A stretch of 5,241 nt of DNA from an uncultured Coriobacteriaceae bacterium (GTDB lineage: Bacteria; Actinomycetota; Coriobacteriia; Coriobacteriales; Eggerthellaceae): contig CACZIP010000159.1 of assembly GCA_902781245.1 (NCBI GenBank), positions 1 through 5,241 of the forward strand, read 5' to 3'. The notes under the pieces were generated by a model. It saw only the letters and a program-made list of their open reading frames with translations, was not told the origin of the DNA and searched no databases. Position 1 is the stretch's first letter, and each line of letters opens with the position of its first letter. Shown piece after piece: positions 1-4,275 of this stretch. A program made the position numbers and the translations under genes.

Positions 1-1
1 A

Positions 2-520
2 GCTGACAAGCAGATCATCCTACAAGCGCTCGACAACAACCCCAATTGTTTCGAGCGCAGCGCGCAAGCTCATATGGCGTGTTCGATCTGGGTTGTCGAT
101 CCGACTATGTCGCAGACATTGCTCGTGTACCACAACATATACGACTCATGGAGCTGGATTGGCGGACACGCCGATGGCGAACGCGACCTCGAAGCAGTGG
201 CTCTCCGTGAGCTGCAAGAAGAGACGGGCGTCGAAAACGCCCGCATCGTGTCGGTCGGTCCGGGCAACATCTACTCGCTCGAAGTGCTGACTGTCAACGG
301 TCATGAAAAGCATGGTGCGTACGTGAGCTCGCACCTGCATCTCAACATCACCTATCTAGCGATTGCCGATCCCGACGAACATACCCGCATCAAGCCCGAC
401 GAGAACAGCGGCGTTCGCTGGGTGCCCATCGAGGACTCTATCCGCTTGTCCACCGAACCATGGATTCGAGAGCGGATCTATCGCAAACTCATCGACAAGC
501 TCGTCCACGTGAGATTGTGA
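2..520 (+). CDS. Nudix hydrolase, 5' end cut by window edge
   Basis: This is a Nudix-fold hydrolase, expected to cleave a nucleoside diphosphate linked to another group in the cytoplasm; the substrate cannot be read from the sequence. The frame is open to the left edge, and the residues before the first ATG (at 74) look like family sequence (DNNPNCFERSAQAH), so that ATG is internal and the true start lies outside. 172 residues are visible. The Nudix box is at visible residues 55-77: G, five residues, then RE-L-Q-EE-T-G-V. The catalytic REXXEE core is intact, but the first Glu of the GX5EX7 consensus is Arg, with a Glu one residue earlier. The preceding NIYDSWSWIGGHADG and the later PDENSGVRW and EPWIRERIYRKLI stretches are typical of a Nudix subfamily found in Firmicutes and Coriobacteriia. 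The gene ends 10 bp from the convergent YdjM-family gene, with no terminator hairpin between them. Confidence 0.9.
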   Translation, partial: ADKQIILQALDNNPNCFERSAQAHMACSIWVVDPTMSQTLLVYHNIYDSWSWIGGHADGERDLEAVALRELQEETGVENARIVSVGPGNIYSLEVLTVNGHEKHGAYVSSHLHLNITYLAIADPDEHTRIKPDENSGVRWVPIEDSIRLSTEPWIRERIYRKLIDKLVHVRL

Positions 521-530
521 CTCGCCGCCG

Positions 531-1154
531 TTAGAACACACCGATTGAAACACCGAAAAGCGGTGCAAGACGATAAGCAAGCAGCAACGCTGCAACAGCG
601 ATACCAAGCACCAACACAACCGTGTTTGCAAAGCCTTTTGCGCGGCAAAGACCCAAGCTCGCATTGGCCTTGAATGGCCAGAACAGCTGGATGCCTTGTT
701 TGTTGGTGATATCGAGCACCAGATGAGACGCATACCCGATCACGAAATACGGCAGCAAGGGCTCGCAGATCAAATAGAACGAACCGCAAAACGCCGCCAT
801 CCCCACGAGCGAATGGGTGAACGACCGATGGTCGGTATGTCCGCCCACAAACGTGAGCGCAGCAAACAAGACAATGCCTACGATCAACCAAACGCCGAGA
901 CTTCCCACGAGGTAATCGCAAACGCCAGCACCATACCAATAGTCGATCGCAAGAGACACCACCGAAACTGCTATGACGACGATGCGGCCTATGAGCGCAT
1001 CTTTGTGCGCTCTGCTCGGCGTGATGTCGCAGTCGGCGATGATACCGCCGATGCTACCGCCAATCATCGCCGCCACGCACGACTCGGCTGACCCCGTCTG
1101 GGCAATCGCAAGCGCCGACGCAACGCCAACGGCTATGTGGGTCTTGCTCATCAT
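531..1154 (-). CDS. YdjM-family inner-membrane metal-dependent hydrolase-like protein
   Basis: The 207-residue protein matches the YdjM/LexA-binding membrane hydrolase family (PF04307). Members are small multi-pass membrane proteins with conserved His/Asp residues, predicted to be metal-dependent hydrolases; the in vivo reaction is unknown. Visible here are H6 in the KTHIAVG start, an acidic pair at D41 and D43, the HRSFTHSL signature at 109-116, and GYASHLVLD at 140-148, followed by N151 and LFWPF at 157-161. Hydrophobic stretches at about 26-41, 54-71, 82-104, 116-139 and 175-195 suggest four or five membrane segments. The gene starts with two ATG codons (1154 and 1151), and neither has a strong Shine-Dalgarno sequence, so the exact start is uncertain. 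It lies 25 bp after the GyrI-like gene on the same strand and is probably the last gene of that transcript. Confidence 0.87.
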   Translation of the reverse strand: MMSKTHIAVGVASALAIAQTGSAESCVAAMIGGSIGGIIADCDITPSRAHKDALIGRIVVIAVSVVSLAIDYWYGAGVCDYLVGSLGVWLIVGIVLFAALTFVGGHTDHRSFTHSLVGMAAFCGSFYLICEPLLPYFVIGYASHLVLDITNKQGIQLFWPFKANASLGLCRAKGFANTVVLVLGIAVAALLLAYRLAPLFGVSIGVF

Positions 1155-1179
1155 GGTGTTTTATCTTGCACGGCTCGTG

Positions 1180-1812
1180 CTACGCCACCTTGATTGGATG
1201 ACGAATGACGGTTTTAAGCTTCTCAGGCGCAGTCCGCCGCGCATCGCTCAGATAAATCTCGTGATGATGACGCGTGTCAGTGATATCGAGGGCATAGCCT
1301 TGGGCTTCCATGTACTCGTGCATCAGCTGAACGGTAGCCGGCTCGTCGTCATAGGGGCCGATGTGCATGCATTGCACGCAAAGACCCTCATCAACCCTCA
1401 GGAATTCAACCTTCGAGAAATCGGTCTTCTTCTTGCGCGAAGCTTCTTCAACTGCCCACGCGAAATCAGCCTCATCAACAAAATCGGGCAACCGAATGAC
1501 CGAGATCCACTCGAAGAGTTCTTTGCGCGCGTAGTCGACGCCCGCGATTCCCTCCTGCCACCAAAAACCTTCGAGCGGCGGCACAACGTAATCGTAATAT
1601 CCCTCGATACGATGGTCACCCTTTTTAGACATCTTGATGGTGAACGCAACACCATAAAGCAAGTTCAACGCACGTGCGTACTCGCCGTCTTCTTCGTTCG
1701 GATTGCCTTTGCCGCGCACTGCCACGTAATTCATTGGCGGCACGGTAACGATGCCCGGCTTCGTCGGCGGCAAGTAGAATTCCTTGTATTCTTTCTTGTA
1801 GTCAAACGCCAC
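1180..1812 (-). CDS. GyrI-like small-molecule-binding domain protein
   Basis: This is a 210-residue stand-alone GyrI-like protein (PF06445 superfamily), full length for the group. Conserved stretches are easy to see: VRGKGNPNEEDGEY near residue 33, TIKMSKKGDHRIEGYYDY, PPLEGFWWQEG, a cysteine-containing GLCVQCMHIGPYDDEP, and HHEIYLSDARRTAPEKLKTV at the end. E185 in HHEIYLSD sits where the ligand-binding Glu of the GyrI/BmrR-type fold lies. Some stand-alone members have been reported to hydrolyse cyclopropane-containing DNA-alkylating antibiotics; whether this one does is unknown. There is no DNA-binding domain, so it is not by itself a regulator. The start is GTG at 1812, preceded by MAFDYKKEYKEFYLP-type family sequence with no in-frame ATG upstream before a stop; a weak GGAAAG lies 12 nt before it. 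It follows the alpha/beta-hydrolase gene by 48 bp. Confidence 0.93.
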   Translation of the reverse strand: MAFDYKKEYKEFYLPPTKPGIVTVPPMNYVAVRGKGNPNEEDGEYARALNLLYGVAFTIKMSKKGDHRIEGYYDYVVPPLEGFWWQEGIAGVDYARKELFEWISVIRLPDFVDEADFAWAVEEASRKKKTDFSKVEFLRVDEGLCVQCMHIGPYDDEPATVQLMHEYMEAQGYALDITDTRHHHEIYLSDARRTAPEKLKTVIRHPIKVA

Positions 1813-1860
1813 GATAAACCCGCGCTTTCCGATTGACGCACAAACTCAGAAAATTTTATA

Positions 1861-2706
1861 TCATCGCCCGATGGCGCGCTCGTAGGCGGCGCAGAGACGG
1901 CGCTTGGCCTCCTTGGCTTCAAACGTCCAGAAACGGAACATATCGAAAGCATGTGTATCGCCGTGAAAAACATCGACATGCGCGTCGACGCCAGCAGCTC
2001 GCAGGTTGCGCACGTAATCGAGCGTCTCGATGAAGAACGGCTCACCATCGAGCACGAAGGTATAACACGGCGGAAGCCCGCTGAGGTCGGTCTCGCGCGC
2101 TGGCGAGGCATACTTCGATACGCAATCCACGCGCCCTTCGCCCACGGGATCGCTAAGCCCGCCCAGATAACGCGACCAGCCCCAATGGTTCCGCTTCGTG
2201 TTCCAAACTTTGCCATGGTTGTCGCGCGATGAGAGCGTGTCCTCACAGTCGAGCATGGGGTACAGTGGAATCTGCATTGCCACGTTGACATCGCCCATGT
2301 CGCGAGCGAGCAAGCAGGTTGCCACCGCAAGCCCGCCGCCAGCGCTCTCGCCCCCAACTACGATGCGATCGCGGTCGATACCAAGCTCGTCGGCATGATA
2401 ATGCATGTAAAGCAATGCCGCATAGCAATCCTCGAGTGCAGCTGGATAGGGTGCACGCAGCGCGATTCGGTACTCGGGCGACACGACAACCGCACCGTAT
2501 TCTTCGGCAAGCAACTTTCCGCATGACGCGTGCACCATCGCCGCCATGCCCACAGCATAGCCCCCTCCGTGAATCCACAGGATACCCGGCAACTTCGCTT
2601 GTTCGGTTGCAGGCTCGCCCTCTTGACCCGATTGGCAGTCTGGACGCAGCACGATGAGCTTCAGCCTGCCTGATGGCGTGTCTATGCGCAACTTTTGGCT
2701 TTTCAT
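1861..2706 (-). CDS. Alpha/beta-hydrolase, hormone-sensitive-lipase (HSL) type esterase
   Basis: This 281-residue enzyme is expected to be a cytoplasmic carboxylesterase of the HSL or alpha/beta-hydrolase fold-3 family. The oxyanion-hole motif HGGGY is at residues 46-50 and the nucleophile elbow GESAGG at 119-124, with S121 as the likely nucleophile. The catalytic His is probably H252 in HGDTHAFDM. The acid of the triad falls at E222 in LDGEPFFIET, where most family members have Asp; D220 is two residues away. No signal peptide or membrane segment is seen, and the length is normal for the family. The natural substrate is not readable. It appears to be the first gene of a three-gene minus-strand group with the GyrI-like and YdjM-like genes. 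Its ATG is well supported by a strong Shine-Dalgarno sequence. Confidence 0.93.
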   Translation of the reverse strand: MKSQKLRIDTPSGRLKLIVLRPDCQSGQEGEPATEQAKLPGILWIHGGGYAVGMAAMVHASCGKLLAEEYGAVVVSPEYRIALRAPYPAALEDCYAALLYMHYHADELGIDRDRIVVGGESAGGGLAVATCLLARDMGDVNVAMQIPLYPMLDCEDTLSSRDNHGKVWNTKRNHWGWSRYLGGLSDPVGEGRVDCVSKYASPARETDLSGLPPCYTFVLDGEPFFIETLDYVRNLRAAGVDAHVDVFHGDTHAFDMFRFWTFEAKEAKRRLCAAYERAIGR

Positions 2707-2709
2707 TCA

Positions 2710-2717
2710 CCTCTCCT
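2710..2717 (-). promoter_or_regulatory. Strong Shine-Dalgarno of the alpha/beta-hydrolase gene
   Basis: On the minus strand the sequence reads AGGAGAGG, then TGA, then the ATG at 2706. The AGGAG core is six bases from the start codon. This fixes the start of the hydrolase and is the clearest ribosome binding site in the window. Confidence 0.8.
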
Positions 2718-2764
2718 ATGCCGACTCACAAAGCTTTACTAATTCCCACAACATTCATCTGCAC

Positions 2765-2792
2765 ACAATAGCGCAACTCCGATAATGTTCAA
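2765..2792 (-). promoter_or_regulatory. Possible sigma-70-type promoter of the hydrolase group
   Basis: In the 113-bp gap between the ygbA-like gene and the hydrolase, the minus strand has TTGAAC (2792-2787), a 16-nt spacer and TATTGT (2770-2765). Each hexamer matches four of six consensus bases. It is placed correctly to drive the hydrolase group, but it is weak, and readthrough from ygbA is possible because no terminator is visible between the two genes. Confidence 0.3.
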
Positions 2793-2819
2793 CGCACCCT
2801 ACCCTGCAACGAAACAAGC

Positions 2820-3152
2820 CTAGATGCTTTTGCGTTTGCCTTTTATTTTCTTGCGCAGATATTCTGCCGTCATCAATGGATGGCGATACGCCATCCGCGG
2901 AGCGGAATAGCGCATGATCTCTTTGATGCGTTCCTGCGCTTCACCACGCTGGCAATGGATGTCGCAGTCCTGGCAGTTTCCTTCATGATCATACGGGCAC
3001 ACGATAGTGCGATCGAGCGTATGGTCGACCGCCTCGCGGCAAGAGGGACACAATCCAGCTGCGTCTTTTACCGCATCTGCATGATGAGCCTTGCAATAGA
3101 TAAGCCCAATAGCCTCGAGGGTACGACGGTCTTTTTCTAGCGAACTCTGCAT
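2820..3152 (-). CDS. ygbA: YgbA-like nitrous oxide-stimulated promoter family protein
   Basis: The 110-residue cysteine-rich protein matches the YgbA family (PF11756, 'nitrous oxide-stimulated promoter'). In enteric bacteria ygbA is induced by nitric oxide through NsrR; its biochemical role is not firmly known. Seven cysteines are visible at residues 20, 35, 38, 52, 60, 63 and 67. They sit in YCKAHH, LCPSC, VCPYD and CQDCDIHC, an arrangement that suggests metal or iron-sulfur binding. The C-terminal MRYSAPRMAYRHP (80-92) is the most recognisable family signature, and the tail is strongly basic. Length is close to the E. coli protein. The start at ATG 3152 has only a weak GGAAAAG before it. 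It stands alone upstream of the hydrolase group, with its own extended -10 promoter and a repeat array further upstream. Confidence 0.88.
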   Translation of the reverse strand: MQSSLEKDRRTLEAIGLIYCKAHHADAVKDAAGLCPSCREAVDHTLDRTIVCPYDHEGNCQDCDIHCQRGEAQERIKEIMRYSAPRMAYRHPLMTAEYLRKKIKGKRKSI

Positions 3153-3182
3153 TTGTCTTTTCCAAGCCGATTCGTTTGCGTC

Positions 3183-3191
3183 ATTGTAACA
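3183..3191 (-). promoter_or_regulatory. Extended -10 promoter element upstream of ygbA-like gene
   Basis: The minus strand reads TG-T-TACAAT, an extended -10 with five of six consensus bases in the hexamer, about 30 nt before the ATG of the ygbA-like gene. No good -35 hexamer is found at 16-18 nt (nearest candidates TCTTTG or CTTTGT). That fits either an extended -10 promoter or one that needs an activator. A palindromic AAGCGCTT lies just upstream of it (3192-3199 on the plus strand). Confidence 0.5.
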
Positions 3192-3216
3192 AGCGCTTAC
3201 GCGAACAAAGAAGCAT

Positions 3217-3282
3217 ATCAGCTGTCTGGTGGTTTGACATCAGCTATCCGGCAACTTGATATCAGCTGTACGGCGGCTTGAT
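3217..3282. repeat. Three-copy, 22-bp tandem repeat array
   Basis: Three directly adjacent units of exactly 22 bp (3217-3238, 3239-3260, 3261-3282) each begin ATCAGCT and end in CTTGAT, TTTGAC or similar. The first seven bases are identical in all three; the middle varies around GTCCGGCGG. Unit junctions form TGATATCA-like palindromes. The 22-bp period is about two helical turns, so equivalent bases face the same side of the helix. The array lies 65-130 bp upstream of the ygbA-like start and 35 bp before the tRNA promoter. It could be a set of operator sites, or the remains of an insertion-sequence end carrying multiple transposase-binding repeats (as in IS21-type elements). No transposase gene is nearby. 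Confidence 0.8.
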
Positions 3283-3317
3283 TTGTGAAGAGAGTTTCAC
3301 ATGAGCGAAATTGCTCC

Positions 3318-3345
3318 TTGACCGCTTTTTCCGTTCTGCTAACAT
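3318..3345 (+). promoter_or_regulatory. Probable tRNA-Ala promoter
   Basis: TTGACC (3318-3323), a 16-nt spacer and TAACAT (3340-3345) lie 17 nt before the mature tRNA 5' end. The -35 matches five of six consensus bases, the -10 four of six. The position suits a stable-RNA gene. Confidence 0.5.
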
Positions 3346-3361
3346 AGTCAACGCACTTTTC

Positions 3362-3437
3362 GGGGCATTAGCTCAGCTGGGAGAGCGCATGGCTGGCAGC
3401 CATGAGGTCAGGGGTTCGATCCCCCTATGCTCCACCA
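3362..3437 (+). tRNA. tRNA-Ala (anticodon GGC)
   Basis: A complete 76-nt tRNA cloverleaf folds by eye. The acceptor stem pairs GGGGCAT with ATGCTCC and includes the G3:U70 wobble that marks alanine tRNAs. The D arm is GCTC-AGCTGGGA-GAGC. The anticodon arm is CATGG-CTGGCAG-CCATG, giving anticodon GGC, which reads GCC and GCU. The T arm is AGGGG-TTCGATC-CCCCT. The terminal CCA (3435-3437) is encoded in the DNA. It sits between a plausible promoter and an intrinsic terminator, so it is probably a single-gene transcript. Confidence 0.97.
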
Positions 3438-3445
3438 TAAATTCC

Positions 3446-3473
3446 AAACCGCCGTCAGGCGGTTTTCTTTTTT
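3446..3473 (+). terminator. Rho-independent terminator of tRNA-Ala
   Basis: An eight-base stem AAACCGCC (3446-3453) pairs with GGCGGTTT (3458-3465) around a four-base GTCA loop and runs into a T-rich tract TTTTCTTTTTT. It starts nine bases after the CCA end of the tRNA. Confidence 0.92.
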
Positions 3474-3477
3474 CATC

Positions 3478-3499
3478 GAGCATAGGGGGATCGAACCCC
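3478..3499 (-). repeat. Inverted copy of the tRNA-Ala 3' segment
   Basis: These 22 bases are the exact reverse complement of 3411-3432, covering most of the T arm and the acceptor 3' strand of the adjacent tRNA-Ala. The match stops at both ends: the CCA-side base differs, and so does the outermost T-stem base. No D arm, anticodon arm or 5' acceptor strand is found beside it on the minus strand, so it is a fragment and not a second tRNA gene. The copies face each other across 45 bp that hold the terminator. Confidence 0.9.
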
Positions 3500-3506
3500 G
3501 GGAGGG

Positions 3507-3531
3507 GCCAACAGCCCTGTGGGCTGTTGGC
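3507..3531. repeat. Perfect 11-bp inverted repeat (hairpin)
   Basis: GCCAACAGCCC (3507-3517) and GGCTGTTGGC with one more leading G (3521-3531) are perfect inverted repeats around a TGT loop. No T tract follows on either strand, so it does not look like a standard intrinsic terminator. It lies eight bases after the inverted tRNA fragment and may belong to the same repeat element. It could also protect or end the transcript of the surface-protein remnant arriving from the right. Confidence 0.75.
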
Positions 3532-3625
3532 AAAGGAGCGCCGAAGAATACGGGCTGAATCGAGCAAACGATCGGCTGAAGAAGAAGCGCATCGTTTCCG
3601 ATGCCCAAAGCCCTTACTTGATGAT

Positions 3626-3955
3626 TTAGGCGATTCTCCTATGCGTCAGCCACATTGCCGCACCCGCAGCGATGATGCAAACAGTAATGAGCATCAGCGG
3701 AAGCTCGTCTCCAGTTTGGGGGATATTCGCGGCAGCTGCGGTCGTGGTCACGGCTGGGATAGGTGTCGGAGTAGGCGTGGGTGAGGGATTCTTCGAGATT
3801 TGCACATCCTTTGCAAGTGCAGGATCTTTCACAAAAACGTCGCGATCGACGACGATGGGGCCGCTGCCTGTGCCAAGCGTCTGGCCGATGACGTATATCA
3901 CGTCATTAATTTCTCTCGCAGCATCTACCGGTTTGGCAGGGTCTACGCTTGCCAT
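3626..3955 (-). pseudogene. 3' remnant of a sortase-anchored surface protein
   Basis: The minus strand encodes the C-terminal end of a cell-wall-anchored protein. A short domain piece (about VDAAREINDVIYVIGQTLGT onward) leads to a Pro-Thr linker (SPTPTPTPIP) and a low-complexity TTTAAAAN stretch. The sortase signal IPQTG is at 3724-3710, followed by a hydrophobic segment of about 20 residues and the basic tail THRRIA before TAA at 3628-3626. Sortase would cut between T and G and link the protein to peptidoglycan. Only about 110 residues look genuine. The frame is open to 4108 but the upstream part is antisense to an MFS-like fragment, and no signal peptide or ribosome binding site is found. 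The right boundary is approximate (about 3915-3960). It is best read as a truncated gene. Confidence 0.72.
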
Positions 3956-4160
3956 GCTCGTCGGCGCAGCGCTTGGTTTAGACATGGCGGCGACCATGTG
4001 CGTCCTCACGTTCCTCCCCCAAGTGTTGCAAGCCACACGCGGGTTTGACCCAGCTGCTGCTGGCGCGTTGTCCTCTGTGGTCACGTTCGGCAACCTTACG
4101 GGATCCATCCTTGCACTGATGATCTATACGCGTATCGGCCGTTTCAAGCCGGTCGCCCTT
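3954..4160 (+). pseudogene. Fragment resembling an MFS transporter
   Basis: The plus strand reads about 69 residues with membrane-transporter character. A hydrophobic helix (MLVGAALGLDMAATMCVLTF) leads to LPQVLQATRGFDPAAAGALS, a second hydrophobic stretch with GNLTGSILALMIYT, and the loop RIGRFKPVA. A helix, a GF..AAAG turn, a glycine-rich helix and an R.GR.K loop are typical of major facilitator proteins, but this is recognition by eye and not a domain search. The frame continues to a TGA at 4269-4271 through a charged tail that no longer looks like a membrane protein, and it has no supported start. A full MFS transporter is about 400 residues, so both ends are missing. It meets the surface-protein remnant head to head. 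Confidence 0.45.
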
Positions 4161-4275
4161 CACCTCGACCATGGCACCTATGAGGACTGCCTGAAGTTGC
4201 CAGGCGCTCTGGAGATGCGTCGAAACAGGATCGACCGTAAGGACGATCGAAAAGCAAAGCGGGTGTTCTGAACCG

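Noticed and set aside
551..565. CACCG/CGGTG hairpin as a shared terminator of the convergent Nudix and YdjM-like genes
   Set aside because: It has only a 5-bp stem, lies inside the YdjM-like coding region, and has no T tract on either strand.
973..1836. Plus-strand open frame of 287 codons across the GyrI-like and YdjM-like genes
   Set aside because: It is antisense to two genes with clear family motifs, its translation is Arg/His-rich with no recognisable domain, and it has no ribosome binding site.
1731..2357. Minus-strand 208-codon frame inside the alpha/beta-hydrolase gene
   Set aside because: It overlaps the hydrolase in another frame, and its Arg/Ser/Thr-rich product has no motif; the hydrolase frame holds the catalytic motifs.
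3217..3282. A short CRISPR array
   Set aside because: The 22-bp units are directly adjacent with no spacers between them, and no cas gene is nearby.
3285..3300. GTGAA...TTCAC inverted repeat as an operator for the tRNA promoter
   Set aside because: The arms are only five bases with a six-base gap, which is expected by chance in sequence of this length.
3478..3560. A second tRNA gene on the minus strand
   Set aside because: Only the T arm and part of the acceptor strand are present. No anticodon arm, D arm, 5' acceptor strand or CCA can be folded from the neighbouring bases.
3373..3567. Minus-strand frame encoding RGIEPLTSWLPAMRSPS
   Set aside because: This is the well-known false peptide obtained by translating the antisense strand of a tRNA gene.
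3311..3784. Plus-strand open frame running through the tRNA, terminator and hairpin
   Set aside because: Its sequence is a translation of the tRNA-Ala and its inverted copy and contains no coding signature.
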